Positions 22,696 through 32,096 of a stretch of DNA of 64,000 nt are shown piece by piece. How positions within the stretch are numbered: the first letter of the stretch is position 1; each line of letters starts with the position of its first letter. The DNA comes from Clytia hemisphaerica (Eukaryota > Cnidaria > Hydrozoa > Leptothecata > Clytiidae): the NCBI GenBank assembly GCA_902728285.1, contig CACVBU010001038.1, positions 953,180 to 1,017,179 on the forward strand, written 5' to 3'. The notes under the pieces are model-generated. The model searched no databases, had not been told where the DNA came from, and saw nothing but the letters and a program-made list of their open reading frames with translations. Position numbers and translations under genes: made by a program.

Positions 22696-24942
22696 CTAAG
22701 TTGTAAAATATTATAAGAGTAATAAAATTGAGAATCAAAAATTTGCGTGTCATTCATATTTGGCGCTATACATAGATGAGAGCCATTGCACCAAGAAGGA
22801 ACGGCATGTATTGGTACTGAAGTTGTAGAATTATTATGAAATTGTAATTTTGGGCATACAATAACGACAACAAACTCAACTTTTTATTTTAAGTTGGAGG
22901 CAGCATTTGATTCTTTATTTGTACGGTATATAGCATGAGAGACATTGCACCATAGTATAAGAAAGCCGCGGCTGGAATGATAACATCTGAACTTCTCTTG
23001 TTCTATCTCTGTCGTATTTGATGACTATTTGTTGATCAAGAAATCAGTAATGTAGCATCTTTAATGGTATATTTTATTGGTTTGTCGTTAATACTTACTT
23101 CTCAGTGCGTTTTAGAAATTAATGATATGCTCTTGCATTATAAAATCATTGTAAAGGAAAAATCAACACTAAGAAATTTAAACAAGCACAAAATGGCTGG
23201 GCTGAAAGAACTCAAAAATTAATGAGGTGCCTCGAAATGCCTTCGCAATATTTCAGTAAAATCTTTTTAGAAATCAATGAAAAAGTACATCAAGATAATA
23301 CTGTGAAAATTTCAAGCCAGCACCTTCAAAATTTATCATTTAAACTGACAGGAAAGTTGTCATCTTGAATATAGTTCTTATGATTTCAATTTTAGCGAAA
23401 AACTATTGTTTCCACAAAATACCCCTAAAATATGTCCAAAATTAGTTCAAGTGTTCTATTGGGTACAGATTCAAAGATATCTAGCAACAAAAAAACTTTT
23501 TGTGAAGGAAAATAAGAGAAAAATTTCAAAAACTATCTACCAATGATAAACTGAGCATCTTGATGTTCTTATAAAGCTCGGAGACAGAGATGGAACAGCA
23601 ATTAACTGAAAAGACAATGCGGTACATATTCCAGCCGCGGCTTTCTTATACTATGATTGCACCAAGAAGGAAGGGTATGTATGTACCGTACTGAAATACT
23701 GGAATCTAAGAGCCTGAGATTTGAGATAAGTAGTTCCTCAGAATTCAGGTTTTTCTTCGGACATTTTCAAAAGGAAATTCAACTTTGAAAGCTCGGTATT
23801 TAAGCCACTGAACCAAATATAAAGTACGAAGTAATAAGTCTTTTTCACTCCACTAAAATACGAACAAAGTGAAGCTTTTCAAAAGCTTTAACTCTTTTTG
23901 CGTGAGTCACTCATATTCTTACCTGTTGATAGAATGTCTTTTCCATTGGTTCACAGTATTCGTTCGAATCTTTATTCAACTTTTTCTCCGTTTTACATAA
24001 TTCACCATTATACATTCCATCTGTATCAATATCTTTTGTGATACCAAAATATGCAACGTCGTCATTCCGACCGTAAAGTTCTTTGTAGATATAAACACCT
24101 TGGATCCAGCATGTTGCACCGACGAATGCTGGAAAGTCTTCCGAAACCATCATTTTTTCTAGAAAGTAAGAATACAGTTGAAGCTCTCTAATTCGACGTT
24201 CTACTATTCGATAGGCTTCACTATTTGATAAATGAAAGCCATCGTCAATAAGAAAGTCTCAAAAATGTCGCTCCCTTATTCGATGAGAATCCAATTCCAA
24301 TTAAAGATCGAATTAGAGAGCGAGAACTGTAGTTAAAAGTTAAAGCATTACCCATGATATTTGGATAGATACTTCACTGTGAAAATTTAAAAGTTTATAA
24401 CTCGTGATATTACGCAATATATTTCTATACGGAAGTACCCAAAATAGCCCGGATGTTTTCCCCTAATTTTGAGCTTACGTACTTACCACTAACTATCCGA
24501 AAGTCCACATGCATAACAATCAAATAAAATCCTGGTTGAACCCCTGTCTAAAAGTTGGTCAAAACTTTGTGTCCGGTTAGAAAAATACCCTACCATTTCA
24601 CTGATAAATTAGCTCTCTATTTTCATTGAAATTCAATGCACTCCAAAACCACTCCTACAATTTTTGAGCTATTGAATTTCGAAAGAAATACTTATTTCAC
24701 TGTAAGAAAACCTTCCACTAGGGCTGTGAGCAAGGGGTGTCTGCGTATAAATATTAAGTTTTGCTCTTACCAGGTATGATGCAATTGAATTTGTCACTAT
24801 ACCAAGAGATTCCACAAACCATTGATGTGATCAACAGGACTTTCACCATAAAGATTCGGGAATATTGATCAAATAAATTGTCATCTCGCTGCTTGATTTT
24901 GATAGTTAGGAAGCTCTTGAAATCACCTGCAATCATCGCCAT
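22530..24942 (-). CDS. inx: innexin, exons 1-3 (5' part of gene)
   Basis: Innexins form gap junctions and hemichannels of four-helix subunits in the invertebrate plasma membrane. Exons 24942-24771, 24158-23923 and 22695-22530 join in frame to residues 1-191. Seen: N-terminal helix with DDNLFDQYSR and TM1 (about 31-48); first extracellular loop with CIIPE and CWIQGVYIYKEL (residues 54-85) and Cys112 and Cys126; TM2 after TFYQQYQYMPFLLGALALIYY; start of the cytoplasmic loop ending FFKQHR. Family members usually have about 350-450 residues, so TM3, TM4 and the C-terminus are missing. They are not found between here and position 1, so they lie beyond the window or are lost. The intron after exon 3 contains the 18.7-kb foldback element. 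Start: first ATG (24940-24942), directly before the conserved region. Confidence 0.8.
22771..22838 (-). pseudogene. duplicate of innexin exon 3 start, copy 2
   Basis: About 68 bp nearly identical to 22649-22714, lying 122 bp upstream in gene orientation. The acceptor (CAACTTCAG) and the YQYMPFLLGAMALIY frame are preserved, but an in-frame TAG follows TATGTA within the copy. It is probably a non-functional duplicate; a poison exon cannot be excluded. Confidence 0.65.
22921..23695 (-). pseudogene. duplicate of innexin exon 3 start, copy 3, split by a MITE
   Basis: Segments 22921-22950 and 23656-23695 together match the exon 3 start. They retain an acceptor (TATTTCAG) and the frame YGTYIPFLLGA. 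The MITE at 22951-23655 interrupts it after the alanine codon. No donor or downstream exon sequence is seen, so it is likely a dead partial duplicate. Confidence 0.6.
22951..23655. mobile_element. 705-bp MITE with 28-bp perfect inverted ends
   Basis: The ends are CATAGTATAAGAAAGCCGCG... and its exact complement ...CTTTCTTATACTATG, perfect over 28 bp. ATTGCAC occurs directly outside both ends (22944-22950 and 23656-23662), a 7-bp target duplication. The interior is AT-rich with no transposase. The perfect ends suggest a recent insertion. Confidence 0.8.
23923..24158 (-). CDS. inx: innexin exon 2
   Basis: Encodes residues 58-136: most of the first extracellular loop, including CWIQGVYIYKEL. 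Acceptor TTTCTAG/AAAAAATG makes the split codon Glu58; donor is CAACAG/GTAAGAAT. The exon ends on a codon boundary. Confidence 0.8.
24175..24329. mobile_element. TA-flanked pogo/Tc1-like MITE in innexin intron 1
   Basis: The left end TA-CAGTTGAAGCTCTCTAATTC and right end GAATTAGAGAGCGAGAACTG-TA are inverted, with CAGT termini and TA flanks as in pogo/Tc1 elements. The interior repeats TATTCGAT-type motifs. It lies immediately upstream of exon 2, with its near end 16 bp from the exon border, so it forms the local branch-point region. Confidence 0.65.
24771..24942 (-). CDS. inx: innexin exon 1
   Basis: Encodes residues 1-57 plus one base: the cytoplasmic N-terminus, TM1 (FMVKVLLITSMVCGISW) and the first loop cysteine (Cys54, CIIP). 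Donor is CCTG/GTAAGAGC at 24770. Confidence 0.78.
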
Positions 24943-27129
24943 TTTGAATTATTGTTTTGTTATCCCCTGAAAACAGATTTATCGGAACATTCATGCATCA
25001 GTCTGGACTGGTTCAAAATATTCTTTCAGCATTGATCTAACGCGTATAACAACATTAGAAACATTGAAACACTTTTTGTGCCAACTCGATGAAAGTGTAT
25101 TTAACTTTCAGGATAATACAATGGTGCATTTAGTTCAAAAGTTCTATCATGATGATTGATTTCAAATACTGAATTAAATGAAAGACTTTCTTGGCAAAAT
25201 AACAGTTCGTAATGGATGAGGTATTCTAACTAAACCCGCTTATCTCTTCAAGTTGCCATGTTTTATGGCCGTGTCAATTAATTCTGCACTGCTGTACTAT
25301 CAGAATACTGGACAAAGTGCTATTCAAATATATATAACGCAACGCTATCCGAATCTCTGTCATTTTGGCGTGTTTCACTCATAGATTTATAAAGCCCGAA
25401 GGGCTAGATGTTGTGCTTTGTCTCAAAAGTGTGTCGTGGTTACATGACATTACAATAAAATTTCAGCGCTTGACCAATTAGAAGCTTCACGGGCTTTCGA
25501 GAACAAGAGCAACAATATCTTTTGCGATATTCAATTTTTTTTCCCTGCTATGGCTTAAAACACGACATCTAGCCCTTCGGACTTTATAAATCTGTGGTTT
25601 CACTGCTAAACGACCTTTTGGAAAGAAAGTCACAAGTACAGTAGAGCGTAAGTATCATGTACCGTTCCTACCGAAAACTTATCTTTTACAAATGAATGAC
25701 GTCACCATCTCTCACAATAATCAAAAGCTACAGAAAACTTGAAATTTTCTAAATTCGTTGATCGATTGACGTAAAAAAACTTTTGAAATCTAGTTCACTT
25801 AATGGGTGACTGAAACCAAAAAAACCTAAAGCTTCAAAATTAATCCATCTCTCTGAGATTTAATCCTTCGAAAATATAGCTTTGTGGATACAGAAATCAG
25901 CCTTTTAAAAACAACTTTGGACACAAATGAAAGTTTCAAAAAATCAGAAACGTTCTCTACTAAAAGCCATACTTAACTTTAAAACTTAAAAAACTCGATT
26001 TTTTAAAACATTTAACGAAAGTAATTGTTTCGATATAAGCATTACAAGTAGATTTACGAATTCAGGAGATTTTCGGCTGAACTCGAGGATACATACAGTG
26101 AAATAAAGCTCATGTAAAAAGACTCAAACTTCCAAAACTATTCATGTTTGAAAGACCGTTTCATTAGGTTAGAAACATAATTTTGAAAACCAAAACTTTT
26201 CATGGTAAAAATTTCATAAAAATTTGCTATTTTCATAAAAATGCAATTTTTCAAACGCTCATTTCGTCAAACCATCAGCGAAACCACAACTTTACGCCAC
26301 ACCACATCAACTATCAGAAGTCACCACTTTCAACAAACGTAAAACATTTTAACTTTTTAATCCAATTTTTAATACGATATCCAACCCTAATCACCTACCA
26401 TTATCACAATCACTAACAAATCCCATGAGCTTCAACAAGACAAGCCATTTGAGAGTCATAACAAAGCATAGAAATTCCCTTGACAATGTTATTGACAATC
26501 ACAACTCATTACGCCGTTGTCTAGAGTTTAGAATAATTTAACGGATTTTTAATTCATTGATTAGAAATTATCATAAAAATTATCGTAAAACTTTTTAAAC
26601 AAAATCAGTTGTGATTATATTTTGATTGTTTTGTTTAATAGCTTTGTTTTTCAAGGAACTTTATTATTTTTTGATTTTAATTTTTTTGTACTTTATTTTT
26701 GTTTGTCAAATATTTTAAACATTGAAAATCTAATTCAAATATCATTTGAAGATTTTATATTTTGTCAATAAACCAGCCCCCTGACACAGTTGTTCCTACA
26801 TTGAAAGTAGATAGAGATAATCTCTGCAATGGAGAACATAAACTCTCTGTGATATTTTACCTTTTATGGCTGAGAGACTCTCTACCTGTGATACTTTCAT
26901 TGATGGATCCTTTTTGATAACTGATGTAAGAATTTCGTCAGTTTGGTTCAAAGATTTTAAGAGTTAGAGATGTATCGGGTCTAAAACCCAAAACATAAGA
27001 GACATAACCAGACGTGATAATTAATAAATTATGGTCGTTTTACGGTATCCCTAGACGATGCTATCGTCCGTTTTAGAGGGTCAGTAACCGCAGGAAAATA
27101 TATAAGTGCATAGTCGGGCGTATAGTCGG
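24943..27129. other. 5' flank of innexin; no further gene seen
   Basis: AT-rich DNA. TATATATAACGC at about 25328 is a weak TATA-like stretch, but a promoter cannot be assigned from sequence alone. Paired AGAGATAATCTCTG / CTGAGAGACTCTCT segments at 26811-26885 form an imperfect inverted repeat. The MITE at 25380 lies within. Confidence 0.35.
25380..25596. mobile_element. hAT-like MITE with AAGCCCGAAGGGCTAGA core, different ends
   Basis: The left end is CATAGATTTATAAAGCCCGA and the right end is TCGGACTTTATAAATCTGTG. A perfect 8-bp target duplication GTTTCACT lies at 25372-25379 and 25597-25604. The subterminal core matches the family at 17195 and 27416, but the terminal ~14 bp and interior differ, so it is a related subfamily of 217 bp. 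Confidence 0.8.
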
Positions 27130-27719
27130 CATCAATGAAGTATAAGCCCGAAGGGCTAGAATCAAATCTCCTTGGTAGGATTTGAAGCCAACAAATCCTA
27201 CCAAAGTTGCGTAGCCTTGAGCAGCTCGCCTGGTTTTTACACAAATGACAGATTGAAACTAAAATTTACCACTAAATTTTGAAAAAATAACAATCGTAAC
27301 CAAAGGAACTGCTAGATTCAATCTGTCGTCAAAAATACGTCACATTTTTTAAGGCTTCACTTTTTCTTGCCTGAGAAAGGTTAGAGATTCTACTCTAGCC
27401 CTTCGGGCTCTAAACCATTGAGTTTCAAGCCCGAAGGACTAGAGGTCAATCTCTTTGGTAGGATTTGAAGCCAACAAATCCTACCAAAGTTGCGCGGCCT
27501 TAAGCGACCCGCCTGGTTTTTACACAAATGACAGATTGAAACTAAAATTTACCGCTTAATTTCGAAAAATATATCACTCGAAAACAAAGGAATTGCTAGA
27601 TTCAATCTGTCATCAAAAATACGGCGCATATTTTAAGGCTTCAATTTTTCTTGCCTGAGAAAGGTTAGAGATTGACCTCTAGCCCTTCGGGCTTGAAACT
27701 CAATGCTCTAAACTCAATG
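27130..27719. mobile_element. older AGCCCGAAGGGCTAGA MITE, interrupted
   Basis: The left end is near 27130 (diverged: CATCAATGAAGTATAAGCCC). The right end is CTAGCCCTTCGGGCTCTAAAC, then ACTCAATG at 27712-27719 after removing the younger copy. Flanks GTCGGC and ATCGGCGT are a decayed target duplication. The interior is closely related to the inner copy. Confidence 0.7.
27416..27705. mobile_element. AGCCCGAAGGGCTAGA MITE nested in an older copy
   Basis: 290 bp with inverted ends CATTGAGTTTCAAGCCCGAA and TTCGGGCTTGAAACTCAATG, about 36 bp with one mismatch. The perfect 8-bp duplication CTCTAAAC (27408-27415, 27706-27713) is part of the older copy's right terminus, proving nested insertion. Confidence 0.85.
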
Positions 27720-27994
27720 ATCGGCGTCATATAAGGGCGTCAGGGTGGTTTACGGAAAAAGTGGCGGTAGAGTTTGGAACACTGTAAACACCTCCGCCAC
27801 TACTTACTCCACCCGAATTTATCGTCTTAGGTACCCCTGGAAACTTCTCATTTAGATTCGAACTGTTTTATAATGAGAATGCACAGTAATTTGTAAATCA
27901 TTTAAAACCACTTTTAATCCAAAATAATTTAGATAAACTCGTTCCAGATAGTTAGAAGCCAAATTAATGTCCATATACACAGGAAAAAGCAACA

Positions 27995-28295
27995 CACCCT
28001 TTTCTAACAGACCCGGTAGGATTTTTTCAGCCAGTGGGGATAAAAACATCGGACTGAAACTCGATGAGGATTGATATTCCAATAATTTTTATAGCTGGGG
28101 TTTCAATTCTTTTGTTTTGAAGTCAGAAAATTTAGTGGGGATGAGGAAAATAGGATAATATTTTGCAGTAAGGATTGGTGTATTTGATTAGTTTCAATGG
28201 GGACAAAAAATTGAGGATAATTTTCCACCGGAGGTGATATTTTGGGCAGATTTTCCAGTGACAAGGGGTCCCAATAGGGCTGTGAGAAGGGGGTG
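27995..28295 (-). mobile_element. CACCCC-ended MITE, copy 1
   Basis: About 300 bp, the inverted counterpart of 28751-29036. Ends are CACCCTTTTCTAACAGACCC and GGGCTGTGAGAAGGGGGTG. Internal matches include CCAAAATATCACC/GTCC, TCAATTTTTTGTCCCC and AATTTTCTGACT on the minus strand. No protein is encoded. Confidence 0.65.
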
Positions 28296-28548
28296 AAGTA
28301 GCCTATAAATACCGTATAACCAAGTATCTTTATATATGCTGAAACCACTCAGAAATATGCTATTGCTTCTATCGAGCTTACCCCTCCCCCAGTGCAGCCC
28401 TCCTCGATCACGCTATCACACTAAAAAGAAATTTTAATCACACTATTGGTCGAAAATATTCTCTCATCACACCATCAAAACCAAAAAAAACATTTCGTAA
28501 ATCAAGTATCATTTTGAACTCGTAGATCACATTATCATGTAAACCACT

Positions 28549-28702
28549 GGGATGAGCTGGAGTTTTTACAAGATACTTCACTAATTGGTCACTTAAAGTG
28601 ATAGAGATGACGCGTTCTTTAGAAAAAGTAAAAAGATTCTTTTATTACATCTTAACGACCAACCAAATCAAATAAGAGCTTATAAAAACTCCAGCTTGTC
28701 CC
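28549..28702. mobile_element. 154-bp hAT-like MITE (CTGGAGTTTTT family), copy A
   Basis: The ends GGGATGAGCTGGAGTTTTTA and AAAAACTCCAGCTTGTCCC are inverted. The flanks AAACCACT and AAACCACC are an 8-bp duplication with one mismatch. It is nearly identical along its length to 36662-36814. Confidence 0.75.
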
Positions 28703-28750
28703 AAACCACCGGAGGTCATTCATCAATAGTTTTAAAAACAGGTTTTCTGA

Positions 28751-29036
28751 CACCCCTTCTCACAGACCACTGGGAGCCCTTCCCACTGGAAAAATTGGTC
28801 AAAATATCGTCCCCAGTGGACAATTATACTCAAATTTTTGTCCCCGCTGAAAATAATCAGATAAGCAAAATATTTATTGGGCTATTTTTTCCATCCTCAC
28901 TGAACTTTCTGGCTAGAAAAACAGCGGAATTCAAATCCCCAGCCATAAAAAACATATCAATCTCCATCGATTTTTGGTCTGCAATTTTTACCCCTGCTAG
29001 GTGATAAAATTCTACCGGGTCTGTGCGAAGGGGGTG
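28751..29036 (+). mobile_element. CACCCC-ended MITE, copy 2
   Basis: The ends CACCCCTTCTCACAGACC and GGGTCTGTGCGAAGGGGGTG are inverted. Flanks TTTTCTGA and TTTTCAGG could be a decayed 8-bp duplication. It is homologous over its whole length to 27995-28295 in opposite orientation, about 450 bp apart. Confidence 0.65.
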
Positions 29037-29504
29037 TTTTCAGGATTTAAAACAAATTTCCAAATCATACCAAATACTTTCGACGAAAACAATCAATACT
29101 TAAAAACACACTCCTAAATCAATCCAATTCACATTTGTCAAAGAAAAAAAATCATAAGACAAAATATTTTTTGATTAGCTGGTAAAGACGTAAAGGAATT
29201 GTTACTGGGAAAACTGAAACTTACATTTTATATGTTTCTTGCCAATGTCATTGATATCTTTTTCCATGAAGTATGTGCTTGACAAAAGATGCTTAACCCA
29301 CGTTTTTGTGTAGTGCTGATAATACGTCATAATAATGAATCTATTTATTTTATTGTGGTAAGAATAGATATGAAAGGATAAGTGATTTTTTATTAAAAGG
29401 TAAACACAAAAATGGGAAAATATCAAGTCGACACACAACGTTGTTCTAACATTCATTTTAACGTTATATGGATGTTAAGGACGTCGGTGAAATTATTATG
29501 ACGT

Positions 29505-30480
29505 TTTGTTTCGATCTGGAATTTGATAACCTGAGATCAGATTGTGATTGTTTTCTGCTCACTACGCTAAAGCTCTAAAAAACAAAACAACCTGACGAAT
29601 ATGCTATCTTGAATTTGTGAGGACCACGCTCGTTTAACCCTTTGAGTGCCAGGGTCCTTTTTTCTAAGTTTTTTTTAAAAAATCGCTAGTTCAAACTTTA
29701 AGGGCTTATATCTCCTGATCTAGAAGGAATTAGAAGCTCGTATATAGCTCGTTGGATAGCTTAGAGTCTCTTCTTTCTTTTGGGCGCCTTCGGCGCCGCC
29801 CGATTTAGGAAGGGCGTGGTGGGCGGCGGCCAAGGGGGGGGGGTGTAGGTTAGGGAATTAAAGCAGTCAGGCCCGCTGCGCGGACCTGACTGAACTGATG
29901 AAAAGGTGCCCAGTGGTAAAATTTCAAATCAATTCACTAGAAGACAGAATAAAGTAAAACAGGGCCAAATTTGGAGGTTCTTGGATCACTCGTTGACCAA
30001 AAATAGTCAAAAAACGGTCAGAATCTCAAAAAAGTGAATTTTTGTCAATTTTTTGCATTTTTTTGACTTTTTTGCTTAAAATTTCGCTGGAAAGACTCAC
30101 TTTTGAATTTTTTTTTGCTTGACCATAAAGGACAATCTAATTCCTACGAGTTCGACCAAAAATAACGATTTCTAACTCAAACTGGGCATTACAGGAGGGC
30201 TTCGCCCTCCTATATAGCCCATGTCGTATATATACGACATCGGCACTTAAAGGGTTAATAGGACTGGGATAACAACAAAGTTGCGTGATTGTGTTTAGAA
30301 ATAGGGCGCCGTATCAGAAAGATTTAGTTTTTGACTTTCTGGCCCACAACAGGATTTTTGTTGTAGAATTTTCCGTCGGAGGACTATTTTCCTCAGATGG
30401 TTAATTTTTTCAAGGGCTTTCAGAGGTTTACCGTGCGTGTAAGAAAATTATGACCAGCTGTTATCAGGTTAAGTTATGAC
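29505..30480 (+). repeat. long dispersed repeat, copy A (carries a TTAA insertion)
   Basis: Excluding 29638-30254 this matches the reverse complement of about 36370-36890. Shared blocks include CTGAGATCAGATTGTG, TTTTCTGCTCAC, AGGACTGGG, TTGTTGTAGAATTTTCCG, ACTATTTCCTCAGATGGTTA and ACCAGCTGTTATCAGGTTA. No coding sequence is recognised. Confidence 0.7.
29638..30254. mobile_element. TTAA-flanked element (CCCTTTGAGTGCC ends)
   Basis: The ends CCCTTTGAGTGCC and GGCACTTAAAGGG are flanked directly by TTAA (29634-29637, 30255-30258). A GC-rich inner segment has GGGCGCCTTCGGCGCC and GGAGGGCTTCGCCCTCC palindromes. It is absent from repeat copy B, where the site reads GCTCGCCCAATAGGAC, giving an approximate empty site. 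Non-autonomous, piggyBac-like. Confidence 0.8.
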
Positions 30481-30485
30481 AGACA

Positions 30486-31005
30486 AGGAAATATGAGCTG
30501 ACATGGATCGGGTAAGTACCAAAGTCGACACAAAACGTTGTTCTAACATTCATTCTTACGTTACACTGTATAGATGTTAAGAACGTTAGTTGAATATTGT
30601 TGCTACAATCTGGGTATTGACAGACAAGGAAATATAAAACACTCATACATACATACATACAGAGGGCAGGGTTCTCTAAAGTTTCGGTTTGTGGGGAAAT
30701 TCCCTATTACCGTCCACAGGAAAATCACTCCATAATATTCATAATAGATAATATTTCCTCTAAAGTTTTATTATGATTCTCATGACAGGCTGGAGACTTA
30801 AAAAATGGTCCGATTTCATTGGTTGAATTTTTTTGACTTGATCCTTGGCAGAATCCCTGTGGGTTTTTATTTTTTCAAGATTTTTCCCCCGATAAGATAA
30901 TAGTTTTAGTAGCTTTACGTATCGACATTTAAAGACCCTAGAATAGGATTCACTGTTGTCGAAAAACAGCATAAGCCGGGTTTTTCAATTTCTTTGGCAG
31001 GACCA
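30486..31005. other. unique DNA between mobile elements
   Basis: Includes a block (30490-30640, CTGACATGG ... GGTATTGACAGACAAGGAAAT) that recurs in diverged direct orientation at 35938-36230. An (ACAT)n run lies at about 30646-30662. No gene is recognised. Confidence 0.45.
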
Positions 31006-31007
31006 TA

Positions 31008-31567
31008 CACGTTTTGCTTTTTATATTAGAACAAACTATATAAGAACATAAGGCTTCGATGGCCAAAAATATTAAGAACAAGTTAAGAACATTTTAAGGG
31101 CTTTGCGGGACCTAAATAAACACCTATTTTCTTACCAGGAAAATGGACAAAAAAACTGACAAAATGGTCGGGGGGGGCCAAGCCTGGGGTCCTGTGACAT
31201 CTTTTTTACGACCTAGCCGTTTTTAGTCTATTCCAAAGAACAGTATATTACAAGATATTTTTGAGAGGGAGGACGCGGATTAGGCCCGGGAAAACCTTTT
31301 ATGACCAAAATAGTGACGCTATAGGCAAAACTGCAAGGGGAAATGAGGGGTAGAGAATTAGCTTATTTTCAAAAGGCAAAATAAACTAAAATGAAATACA
31401 GCCACTTTACTTTCAAAAACATACCCATGTCAGTACGATCAAGACAAGATTTGACGTCAAATCACAGGAGAGACTGACAGTTAGTTGGAACACTTTTTGG
31501 ATTAAAAATCAAAGCGTTAAGAATATCTGGAGGCTTCAAAAATTTTGGATGTTCTTATTAAAACGTG
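31008..31567. mobile_element. TA-flanked MITE family (CACGTTTT...AAGAACA), long copy
   Basis: The ends TA-CACGTTTTGCTTTTTATATT and GTTCTTATTAAAACGTG-TA are inverted. Subterminal AGAACATAAGGCTTCGATGG and GGCTTCAAAAATTTTGGATG match copies at 37013, 45731 and 50963. This copy is ~560 bp because of extra internal DNA at about 31150-31500. Confidence 0.65.
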
Positions 31568-31697
31568 TATTTATTCTGTGGAAGTCATTAGTGAGTGTTC
31601 GAACTGAAGAATTTTATATCTTATATCAATATCGCATTTGCTCCTTTCACAAAGATATGTGTTTAAAAATCAAGCACTTAGAACTCAGAGGGCATAG

Positions 31698-31920
31698 CGT
31701 CCCTCACATGACTAAAGGTTCAATCTCAAAATTAATACCTTACAAAATTTAGAGTTTTACTGTGGTGGTCATCTTTGAGATTGTCCTTTTTTCATGTAGA
31801 GGAATAGTCAATATTTTCATATGACAAAAAGGCCAATCTCAAAGGCAGATCAGAATTGCAAGATTTCCAATATTCCAAGACACTTATTTTGAGATTGGAC
31901 CTTTAGTCATGTGAGGGACG
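31698..31920. mobile_element. 223-bp MITE with ~35-bp inverted ends
   Basis: The ends CGTCCCTCACATGACTAAAG and CTTTAGTCATGTGAGGGACG are complementary, and the match continues through CAATCTCAAAAT. ATAG on both sides may be a 4-bp target duplication. The interior repeats AATCTCAAA. No coding potential. Confidence 0.75.
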
Positions 31921-32066
31921 ATAGGTTTAAAGGCGTTATAGGCGTTTCTGAGAGCTGAAAGAGATTGAGTGGAAATTGAAATGATACACAATGTAATTGG
32001 ATTATACAGATTTATATTTAAATTGAATGCAAAATAATTTCAGGAGTTTGTAAGTTTTGGTTGTTT

Positions 32067-32072
32067 TTTATT
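32067..32072 (-). promoter_or_regulatory. poly(A) signal AATAAA of the module-repeat gene
   Basis: AATAAA on the minus strand, about 25 bases after the TGA stop at 32097-32099, at the usual spacing for a short 3' UTR. Confidence 0.55.
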
Positions 32073-32096
32073 TATGTTTTTGATGCGGAGAAGATT

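Noticed and set aside
22396..24942. P2X receptor or other channel for the minus-strand exons
   Set aside because: The joined exons show the innexin pattern (DN..D N-terminus, CIIPE, CWIQGVYIYKEL, YQYMPFLLGA after TFYQQ), not P2X motifs.
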